64,000 nt of DNA from Anaerolineae bacterium (GTDB taxonomy: Bacteria > Chloroflexota > Anaerolineae > Aggregatilineales > Aggregatilineaceae), in the NCBI GenBank assembly GCA_027494015.1, contig JAOSJP010000003.1, forward strand, positions 1-64,000, in the 5' to 3' direction. This document shows, piece after piece, positions 58,701 through 64,000 of the stretch. The number at the start of each line of letters is the position of its first letter. Within the stretch, counting starts at the first letter, position 1. The translations under genes were made by a program, and so were the position numbers. The notes below the pieces were generated by a model. That model was given only the letters and a program-made list of their open reading frames with translations. It did not search any database and was not told the origin of the DNA.

Positions 58701-60016
58701 ATGGCGTAGGTGGGCAGGCCGAAGGCGAAGGTCAGCGAGACCAGCGCCAGCACGCCGAGGATGGCGCGGTGCGGGGCAGCCGCGCCCCCTGACTCTGTCG
58801 CGCCTTGTAGGGGCGGGTTTGGAAACCCGCCCCTACGATCATTGACCATATCGGTGGGGCGCCGCGCCAGCAGCCCAATCGCCGCCAGGACGAGCGTCAG
58901 GATGCCGGCATACGCCCCGCCCTCGACGTAATTCTTCACGCCGAAATCGGTATCGGTCACGCGGGCGAACCCGCCGGGGCATTCGGCGCACGGGCGCTGC
59001 CAGTCTTGCTCGATGACATCCCAGGTGAAGGGGTCGCGGGTGGTGTGCTGGGCCGGGCTGCCGAAGGCGTCCGGCAGCAGGAACTTGGCGACGTGCCGCG
59101 CGGGGAAGGCGTAGCCGCGCACCTCGTCGAAGCTGGCCGCCGCCTCGCGGAAGTTGTGCGTCCCCAGCTCGTAGAGCGGCAGGAACTGCGCCGCGCCCAG
59201 CCCTATCCCCAGCGCGACCAGCAGCAGCAGCGCCCCCGCCGGGCGCAGCAGTCGTCGCCAGGCCGCGCGCTCGCGCCACCACGCCCACAGCAGGCGCGCC
59301 GCTGCATAATAGGCCATGACGATCAGCGTGTAGTAAGTGATCTCGACGTGCCCGGCGAAGATGTTCATCATCAGCGCCAGCGCGCCCAGCGCGACCCAGG
59401 GGACGGTCGCCGGGCGGTCGCCGCGCAGAGGCCGCCGCTCGATGACGAGCTCGATCATAAGCAGCAGCAGCGGCAGCCAGGCCGCGCCGGCGATCATCAT
59501 CGGGAAGACGGCGCTGACGACGAAGAACGCGCTGAACTGGTAAGCGACGCCCGCCACTGCGCCCGCCGCGCGACTCAGCCGCAGCCCGCGCGCAAACAGG
59601 TACATCAGCGCGCCGGCCAGCCAGAGCTGGCTGACGGTGAACCAGCCATACGCACGCGGCAGCGGCAGGACATAATACAGGGCGCTGAACGGGTAGAGCG
59701 CGCCATGCTGCCCCGCCGCCAGGAAGGGCGTCCCGGCGAACTGGTTGGGCTGCCAGAGGGGGATCACGCCCGCGTCCAGGCTGCGGCGCAGGAACGTCTT
59801 CCACTGGTAATTTTGCAGCACCAGGTCAGAGAGCAGGGCGTTGTGCGGAATCTCTGGCACGCCGAGCGAATCGCGGGCGCTGCGCCATGGCTCGAACTGG
59901 TACAGGTTGTCGGCGGGGAGCAGCGTGCGCCCGCCGACCGTGACCGGCGCGAAAAACAAGAGTGGCAGAAGCAACAGCCCTGCCACGATCAGCGCGTCGG
60001 GGAATGCCTTCTTCAA
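55772..60016 (-). CDS. YfhO-like membrane protein fused to a polysaccharide flippase
   Basis: This is a 1414-residue polytopic protein, unbroken. The start at 60016 is TTG, with GAGGT 12 bases upstream (MKKAFPDALIVAGLLLLPLL). Residues 1 to about 850 resemble YfhO/GT-C membrane proteins: LLPADNLYQFEPWRSARDSL and IPLWQPNQFAGTPFLAAGQH are the first outer-loop signature, with many helices and a C-terminal beta region (SWLVLADSYYPGWKAFVRPA). From about residue 930 a MATE/MVF flippase of Wzx type begins with IVLNLFNRGIDFAFAFIMLR, continuing through GLNTLLTREVARDRSAAGRY and about 12 helices. Fusion suggests glycan modification linked to lipid-linked oligosaccharide export. A palindromic repeat lies in frame at 58807-58836. 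Confidence 0.8.
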   Translation of the reverse strand: MKKAFPDALIVAGLLLLPLLFFAPVTVGGRTLLPADNLYQFEPWRSARDSLGVPEIPHNALLSDLVLQNYQWKTFLRRSLDAGVIPLWQPNQFAGTPFLAAGQHGALYPFSALYYVLPLPRAYGWFTVSQLWLAGALMYLFARGLRLSRAAGAVAGVAYQFSAFFVVSAVFPMMIAGAAWLPLLLLMIELVIERRPLRGDRPATVPWVALGALALMMNIFAGHVEITYYTLIVMAYYAAARLLWAWWRERAAWRRLLRPAGALLLLVALGIGLGAAQFLPLYELGTHNFREAAASFDEVRGYAFPARHVAKFLLPDAFGSPAQHTTRDPFTWDVIEQDWQRPCAECPGGFARVTDTDFGVKNYVEGGAYAGILTLVLAAIGLLARRPTDMVNDRRGGFPNPPLQGATESGGAAAPHRAILGVLALVSLTFAFGLPTYAILYYAFPNLNQLHTPFRWVWPFTFCVAALAGFGVDALRRAAAERARWVRRLGGGLIALGAAILGGLLLTRAAYSTFAPLVERVYTGLSGADQAFPDARAFYSYEFWNVLRLGLFVLAAGAVVWLSRRRARLPRRLGGTPLWGTLAVGAVALDLMIAGWDFNPSANPAWLDYTPDAVRWLQDRQAEGVPFRFTTVNFGENPLHANSTWRYDLHDARGYDSMIPRQYAAYMGLIALQGGLLHNRIDPIAGDNTGALASPLLDLLNVRYIVADQVVADAEALGLRQVYADEALRIYENLDALPRAYTLPYYDLTAPLCGAQPDDFATLVTSPAFTADPRRVVIEGFPDAEGCELVYEWPGAEHEADPVYAQITHYGAIEVIVAPEVAEESWLVLADSYYPGWKAFVRPAGSGEDQEQETPIHLVNGNFRGVRLEPGAWTVRFRYSPPTFQVGAFLSFLSGMLLIFMLMLWLWRRLYRPDAEADSARRIAKNSLAPIVLNLFNRGIDFAFAFIMLRILGPADAGVYYYAIVIFGWFDILANFGLNTLLTREVARDRSAAGRYLLNSTALRLALSALGIPLLIGFLAARQATVSPALEGQAIAAILLLYVGLLPGSISTGLTALFYAFEKAEHPAAITTVSTLVKVTLGLGTLLLGWGVVGLAGGAVLTNVVTLAALGWLARPLARGVFAERLDGALLRGMIGASWPLMINHLLATVFFKIDIVLMEAINGNTIVGQYSTAYKWLDALNIIPAFLTMALLPVMARQAHEDRAALRRNYTLAVKLLVIVALPLAVMTTFIAAPLIRVLGGAEYLPAGGIALQIMIWSIPIGWINSVTNYVIVALDRQRTLTLAFAVGVIFNVAANLIFLPAYSYRAAAVIHILSEATLFVAFYWIIHQEIGGMGWRRALIRPALAALGLLGVTLALWQVAPLAGLLLSPLVYGAGLLALRPFGPEELARVAPLLPGRLRRWALRGRSAQTSP
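58807..58836. repeat. GTAGGGGCG palindrome inside a coding region, copy 4
   Basis: GTAGGGGCGGGTTT and AAACCCGCCCCTAC flank GG. On the minus strand it is translated as RRGGFPNPPLQG within the YfhO part, in a loop between helices, and adds whole codons with no stop. Confidence 0.85.
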
Positions 60017-60028
60017 GATCGCTGTACC

Positions 60029-60154
60029 TCAGTTCTCAGACTGCTCCTGAAGCGCCTGCAAAATCGCGTCGGTCTTCGCCTTGAGATCGGGCAAGTCGTG
60101 CTCAATCACGTTCCACACCATGTCCAGGTCAATTTTCAGATAACTGTCCAACAC
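60029..60154 (-). pseudogene. HepT/DUF86 C-terminal remnant
   Basis: The 41-codon frame from GTG 60154 reads VLDSYLKIDLDMVWNVIEHD then LPDLKAKTDAILQALQEQSE. This matches the end of HEPN toxins of the HepT/DUF86 family (YxxIDxxxVWxxIxxDLPxL). The first 70-75 residues are missing. Reading upstream in frame gives RCNVLDSY in place of the RX4HXY ribonuclease motif, with D where H should be. It starts right after the MntA stop, as in intact MntA-HepT pairs, so it is probably a dead toxin. Confidence 0.6.
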
Positions 60155-60155
60155 A

Positions 60156-60449
60156 TTACAGCGGCACTGCGTCCTGCAAAACCTCGTCGCGAATCAGGTA
60201 GTGCAGCCCCTTCTCGGTGACAACATCCACCTCACAGCCCAGCAGATCGCGCAAATCCATGATCAGCCGCCCGACATCCATCAGACTGCGATCGGGATCG
60301 AACTCAACCAACAGGTCAATGTCGCTCTGCGGCCCGGCGGTACCCTTCGCCACAGAGCCGAAGACGCGCACATTCCGCGCACCATGACGGGCGGCGATGC
60401 GCAGAATGGCGTCGCGTTGCTGTTTGAGCAGATCGTCAATCTCAGGCAT
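60156..60449 (-). CDS. MntA-like nucleotidyltransferase antitoxin
   Basis: This is a 97-residue minimal nucleotidyltransferase. ATG 60449 begins MPEIDDLLKQQRDAILRIAA. The active-site motif is RVFGSVAKGTAGPQSDIDLL, of the GSX10DXD type, complete. VEFDPDRSLMDVGRLIMDLR carries the third-acidic-residue region, and DLLGCEVDVVTEKGLHYLIR is typical of the MNT family. MntA antitoxins neutralise HepT RNases by adding AMP near their active site. Here only a remnant of the toxin follows, so the antitoxin appears orphaned. Confidence 0.75.
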   Translation of the reverse strand: MPEIDDLLKQQRDAILRIAARHGARNVRVFGSVAKGTAGPQSDIDLLVEFDPDRSLMDVGRLIMDLRDLLGCEVDVVTEKGLHYLIRDEVLQDAVPL

Positions 60450-60481
60450 TTGTCGCGTGCTCACTTGCCCGAATGGACACA

Positions 60482-61243
60482 CTACTGGCACGGCACGGGC
60501 AGCCGGTCTGCCGGGCGCAGGTGGCGGTGCCGCCACCACACCTGCCACACGCGCAGCGCCGCTTCGCTCTGTATCTTGAAGCTCATCTTGGACTGGCCGC
60601 GCTTGCGGTCCGCGAAGTAGATCGGCACTTCGCTGGTCTGGTAGCCCAGCTTCTCGGCCACATAGATGGTCTCCACCTGGAACACGTAGCCGCTGGAGCG
60701 AACGCGCTCCAGGTCCATACCCCTGAGCGTATCCGCGCGCCACAGCCGAAAGCCGCCCGTCGCATCCCTGGTGCCTGTGCGCAGGATCAGGTTGACATAG
60801 ACGCTGTTGGCCCACCAACTGAGCAGCTTGCGCCCGATGCCCCACGTCTCGTCTACACTGCCGCCCTTCGTGTAGCGCGAGCCGACGACCACGTCGCAAC
60901 CGCAGGTCTCGGCTTCTGCGACCATGGCCGGGATGTACTGGGGGTCGTGGGAGAAGTCGCAGTCCATCTGCAGGATGTAGTCCGCGCCCTGCTCAAAGGC
61001 CAGGCGAAAGCCGTCAATGTAGGCGGTGCCCAGGCCGCGCTTGGTGCGGCGGTGCAGCACGTCCACCCGGCCCGGATGCTGCGCGGCCAGCTTGTCGGCG
61101 ATCTGACCGGTGCCGTCGGGCGAGTTATCATCCACGACCAACACCGACAGGTCCACCGGCAGTTCCAGCGCCAACAGCCGCTCGACCATCGTCTCCAGGT
61201 TCTCTGCCTCGTTATACGTCGGCAGCACGACTATCAGTTTCAT
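60482..61243 (-). CDS. DPM1-like polyprenol monophosphomannose synthase (GT2)
   Basis: This is a cytoplasmic glycosyltransferase family 2 enzyme of 253 residues, expected to move mannose or another sugar from a nucleotide to polyprenyl phosphate. ATG 61243 starts MKLIVVLPTYNEAENLETMV. LSVLVVDDNSPDGTGQIADK holds the nucleotide aspartates, DYILQMDCDFSHDPQYIPAM the metal-binding DCD, and ADRKRGQSKMSFKIQSEA the QSKMS acceptor-site block typical of dolichol-phosphate-mannose synthases. No C-terminal membrane domain is present. It probably supplies lipid-linked sugar to GT-C enzymes nearby. Confidence 0.85.
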   Translation of the reverse strand: MKLIVVLPTYNEAENLETMVERLLALELPVDLSVLVVDDNSPDGTGQIADKLAAQHPGRVDVLHRRTKRGLGTAYIDGFRLAFEQGADYILQMDCDFSHDPQYIPAMVAEAETCGCDVVVGSRYTKGGSVDETWGIGRKLLSWWANSVYVNLILRTGTRDATGGFRLWRADTLRGMDLERVRSSGYVFQVETIYVAEKLGYQTSEVPIYFADRKRGQSKMSFKIQSEAALRVWQVWWRHRHLRPADRLPVPCQ

Positions 61244-61426
61244 GCGTTGTTCTCCGCGTGCACAGCGTCCGGCGCCATTCGCCAGGGCGCTGACCCTCAT
61301 CGCTCCGTCGCGGCGGGATGATGCTCCCGTCTGCCCCAATCATACCGCGAAATAGCCCGTTTGTCGGCGGCCAGGGGCGCATAGGCAGGGCAATCGCATC
61401 AAAATCCGCCGCGTGTCAGCCTGTTC

Positions 61427-61454
61427 GTAGGGGCGTATGGCGATACGCCCCTAC
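61427..61454. repeat. GTAGGGGCG palindrome, copy 5
   Basis: GTAGGGGCGTATGG meets CGATACGCCCCTAC with one mismatch. A short CCTCACCCCCGCGCGGGGATGAGG hairpin follows directly at about 61459-61482. Confidence 0.8.
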
Positions 61455-61516
61455 GGACCTCACCCCCGCGCGGGGATGAGGCGAAGCGGGGCGCAGCAGA
61501 GCGGCACCCCCCGCCA

Positions 61517-62689
61517 TCAATCGGCAGGGGCGACTGCCTGGCGTGGCGAGCGCGCCTGCACTGCCACCATCACCAGCACCATCGCCAGCGCCTCGGCGAC
61601 CAGAAGCAAGGTCATCGCCGGCGTGCTCACGCGGTCGAGCAGCACGCCTTGCAGCCAGGGCAGCGTCGCCGCGCCCAGGCTGGCCATCGCCACGACAACG
61701 CTTGTCGCTTTGCCCGGCCCGTTGGGGAACGTCGCCGTGGTGATGGCGACAATCGTCGGGTAGGGCGGGCCAGACCACAGGCCGAGCACGAGCACAGCCA
61801 GCACCGTCAGGGCGGCGCTGCCATGCCCCACTGCCAGCAGGACGCTGCCGCCCAACATGCCCACCAGGCACGCCCACAGCACCGTCTGCGGCGCGAAGCG
61901 CGTGCTGTAGAGCGCCCCCAGGATGCGCCCGATTGTCAGCGCCAGCCAGTAGCCGGACGTGATCAGCGCGCCCATTTCCTTGCCGAGCGTGGTCGTGCGA
62001 TCCACGTAGGCGGTCGTCCAGGCACCCATCCCCGCCTCCAGCCCGACGAACAGCAGCAGCAGGAAGCCGAGCGCCCACAGCAGCGCCACCCGGTAGCTGA
62101 ACCCGTTGGCGCGCCCGGCGCTGACCGGCGGGGTCGGCAGGGGAACGTTGTCCAGCCGCCAGACCAGCGGCAGCGGGATCAGGATGGCTACGAAGCCAAG
62201 CCCGAAGGCGGGGAGCGCCGAATCCCACAGGGCCAGCGTCAACCCGGCCACCGCCGGGCTGATCACCGAGCCGACGCCGTAAAAAGTGTGCAGCAGGTTG
62301 AGCATGGGCACGCTGCGCTGTGCGAAGCGGTGCGCGATCAGCAGGTTGGTGCTGATGTCCACTGCGCCGAAGCCGAACCCATACACGAAGCCGATGGCCA
62401 GCGTCGCGGTCAGGCTGTGGCTGAACAAAATGCCCAGCGTGCCCGACCCCAGCAGAGTCGCCCCGACCAGGATCACCGGGCGCTGCCCCAGGCGGTCGTT
62501 GAGTGGCCCGGCGACGATCTGCGCGGTCATCGTGCCGATGAACGCCGCCGTAACCAGCCCGCCAAGCGCCGCCAGATCGCGCCCGGTCTGGTCGGCCAGG
62601 TCGGGCAGCGCCGGGCCGAGCGCCCCGCCCAGCCAGCCGATGGCTATAAACAGGGCAAAGGCCATCACCATGAGTTTTCGGGGGGACAT
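61517..62689 (-). CDS. MFS transporter, FucP-like
   Basis: This is an inner-membrane major facilitator carrier of 390 residues with 12 helices. ATG 62689 starts MSPRKLMVMAFALFIAIGWL. The loop 2-3 motif reads GPLNDRLGQRPVILVG, the MFS motif A in variant form. GFVYGFGFGAVDISTNLLIA is close to the conserved helix 4 of the FucP/sugar-porter-like branch. SGPPYPTIVAITTATFPNGP lies in helix 10. The substrate, a sugar by this similarity, is not certain. It is on the same strand as the glycosyltransferases. Confidence 0.8.
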   Translation of the reverse strand: MSPRKLMVMAFALFIAIGWLGGALGPALPDLADQTGRDLAALGGLVTAAFIGTMTAQIVAGPLNDRLGQRPVILVGATLLGSGTLGILFSHSLTATLAIGFVYGFGFGAVDISTNLLIAHRFAQRSVPMLNLLHTFYGVGSVISPAVAGLTLALWDSALPAFGLGFVAILIPLPLVWRLDNVPLPTPPVSAGRANGFSYRVALLWALGFLLLLFVGLEAGMGAWTTAYVDRTTTLGKEMGALITSGYWLALTIGRILGALYSTRFAPQTVLWACLVGMLGGSVLLAVGHGSAALTVLAVLVLGLWSGPPYPTIVAITTATFPNGPGKATSVVVAMASLGAATLPWLQGVLLDRVSTPAMTLLLVAEALAMVLVMVAVQARSPRQAVAPAD

Positions 62690-63131
62690 CAGAGCCTGCT
62701 CCTGGGGAGAGGGACGCCGCGCGTCCGCACGCTGGGAGTGTATTACCGCCAAAGCGGGCGAGTGTCAAGCGGCGAGTGCGCGGGTCCACGAACAAGTTGT
62801 TGGGCAATTGCCAGGACGTTCCCATCCCCCGGCCCAGCAAAGCCAGGGGAAGGGGAGAAGCCGCCTGCCAGATCATCCCCCTCAGCTAGCTCGGCTGGAG
62901 AGGGGGAGTGAGGGGGAGAGGCAAGTAGAGGCGGGTTTGCAAACCCGCCCCTACGGGCAGACTTCTTGCGGCGCAACGCCTCCATCCCCCGGCCCGTTCC
63001 TTCAGCAAAGCCAGGGGAAGGGGAGGAGCCGCTGAACTGCTGGCGGGGAGGGACCACAGGGTGGAGTCAGGGCGCTGCTCATGCGCCATGCCCCACACGC
63101 TACACCGAGCGTGGGGAGTTCATAACACGCT
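62690..63131. other. Repeat-rich intergenic region
   Basis: This gap holds two members of the AGCAAAGCCAGGGGAAGGGG family (about 62820-62922 and 62985-63030), a GTAGAGGCG palindrome at 62925-62954 with one mismatch (copy 6), a hairpin CCCCACACGCT / AGCGTGGGG at 63091-63116, and one MITE end at 63117-63132. No gene is recognised. Confidence 0.6.
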
Positions 63132-63132
63132 C
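63117..63132 (-). repeat. Solo MITE end at a stop codon
   Basis: On the minus strand GAGCGTGTTATGAACT matches the first 16 bases of the MITEs at 37159 and 46032, then similarity ends. It is preceded by TA, and TA plus G forms the TAG stop of the glycosyltransferase gene. Confidence 0.65.
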
Positions 63133-64000
63133 TACATAGACGGTGTGCGCCCGCTGATCAGGTCGTGGTAGCAGGCGATCAGCTCGTCCATCATGGCCGG
63201 CCAGGACTGCGTTTCGGCGAAGAGGCGCGCGTTGCGGCCCATGACCTGGCGCTTGCGTTTCTCAGAGAGCACGGCGCGCACGCCGTCAATCATGCCGCGC
63301 ACGTCCCCCACGTTGAACACGTAGCCGTTCACGCCAGAGCGCACCATATCGTCCACTCCGCCCACCCGCGAGGTGATAACCGGCAGCCCGGATGCCATCG
63401 CCTCGATCAGCACCAGCCCGAAGGACTCCATCGCTGAGGGGAAGACGAAAATATCGGCGCTGGCGAAGGCCGACCATAGCTCCTGGCCCTGCAGGTAGCC
63501 CATGAACACTGTCGGCGCCCCGGCGAAGTGTGCCTGCAGGTCGGCGCGCGCCGGGCCGTCGCCCACCACGGCCAGCCGCGTGCCCGGCACGCGCTCCAGC
63601 ACCGCCCTGATCGAGACGATCTGCTTCTCGTTGGAGAGCCGCCCCACATAGAGCAGGATGGTTTCTTCCGGGTGCCCGGCGCTCAGCCGGGCGCGCATGG
63701 CGGGAGAATAGTGGCGCGGGTGGAACTGCTCGGCGTCCACGCCTCTGCGCCAAAGCCCGACGTTGCGCACGCCGTGCGCCAGCATGTCCTGCTGCACCAG
63801 CCGCGAAGGGGCCAGCGCGTAATCGGCGGCGTTGAAGTTCTGGCGCGTGTACCACCAGATGGCCGGTTCCAGGAAGCCGATGCCCAGGTAGCGGGCGATG
63901 GTCGCCAGATCGAGGTGGAACGAGGCCAGCGTGGGGATGTTCAGGCGCTTGGCCATGACCATACCGCCCGTGCCGACCAGGGTGGGGTGGATGAAGTGGG
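63132..64000 (-). CDS. GT4 glycosyltransferase, N-terminus beyond the window
   Basis: This is the C-terminal 289 residues of a GT-B fold glycosyltransferase of family GT4; the frame is open to the window edge (HFIHPTLVGTGGMVMAKRLN). ASFHLDLATIARYLGIGFLE and ADYALAPSRLVQQDMLAHGV lie in the acceptor domain. The nucleotide-sugar domain has LLYVGRLSNEKQIVSIRAVL, GDGPARADLQAHF and FVFPSAMESFGLVLIEAMAS, the EX7E motif, both glutamates present. It resembles SQD/mannosyltransferase-like members acting on membrane lipids. The stop TAG is formed at the MITE end. Confidence 0.85.
   Translation of the reverse strand, partial: HFIHPTLVGTGGMVMAKRLNIPTLASFHLDLATIARYLGIGFLEPAIWWYTRQNFNAADYALAPSRLVQQDMLAHGVRNVGLWRRGVDAEQFHPRHYSPAMRARLSAGHPEETILLYVGRLSNEKQIVSIRAVLERVPGTRLAVVGDGPARADLQAHFAGAPTVFMGYLQGQELWSAFASADIFVFPSAMESFGLVLIEAMASGLPVITSRVGGVDDMVRSGVNGYVFNVGDVRGMIDGVRAVLSEKRKRQVMGRNARLFAETQSWPAMMDELIACYHDLISGRTPSM

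Overview
The window looks like two unrelated bacterial genomes joined near 21.53-21.65 kb. Bases 1 to about 21,550 read as a planctomycete. Evidence: an N-terminus carrying the NPYRSP signature typical of that phylum, a DUF6057-like membrane protein beside a TolB-like propeller, a secreted GH127/DUF1680 enzyme with an SGNH hydrolase, and a sodium:solute symporter of the type common there. Bases from about 21,600 to the end read as a Chloroflexota (Anaerolineae-like) genome. Evidence: a long RALAALAPHL-repeat protein, an enlarged branched-chain amino acid ABC transporter, a sugar ABC transporter with kinases, a fused YfhO/flippase protein, and several families of short palindromic repeats found only in this part. 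An assembly chimera is the simplest explanation.

Left part (1-21.5 kb). Almost every gene is broken by single-base shifts, about one per 300-500 bases, many in short homopolymers. Reading across frames recovers: an unknown gene with a DUF3800 gene (0.3-1.8 kb); a DUF6057-like protein, TolB-like propeller and RDD fragment (3.1-5.6 kb); a CPA1 Na+(K+)/H+ antiporter (5.7-7.4 kb); a Rnk/GreA-type protein (8.1 kb); a decayed glycerophosphodiester phosphodiesterase (GDPD) and a secreted beta-propeller (8.6-11.5 kb); an IS110-family transposase with a hairpin over its ribosome site (12.7-13.9 kb); a second GDPD, a GH127 enzyme and an SGNH hydrolase (14.7-18.3 kb); small proteins; and a symporter on the minus strand (19.3-21.1 kb). 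Most indels look like consensus errors, but GDPD copy 1 has also lost catalytic residues and looks like a real pseudogene.

Right part (21.6-64 kb). Genes are mostly intact, with only four shifts seen. Layout: a GNAT enzyme; an 885-residue helical-repeat protein; livK-livH-livM-livG-livF plus a lipoprotein on the minus strand (25.5-33.2 kb); a sugar-binding protein, two permeases and a PfkB kinase on the plus strand (33.9-38.3 kb); an aldo/keto reductase; a PIN nuclease overlapping an XRE-ImmA regulator/protease (39.5-41.0 kb); an FGGY kinase; a second CPA1 antiporter; a LysM/M23 peptidase; a secreted clan GH-A glycosidase; a membrane protein; a third GDPD; a tandem hairpin array (50.2-51.2 kb); a GH1-like gene lacking its acid/base glutamate; a GNAT coupled to asnS; a self-contained small gene; a YfhO-flippase fusion; an MntA antitoxin with a HepT remnant; a DPM1-like glycosyltransferase; an MFS carrier; and a partial GT4 glycosyltransferase. 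The overall picture is a heterotroph importing amino acids and sugars and building surface glycans.

No rRNA, tRNA or CRISPR array was seen. Coordinates of frame-broken genes are outer limits of the reconstructed gene.
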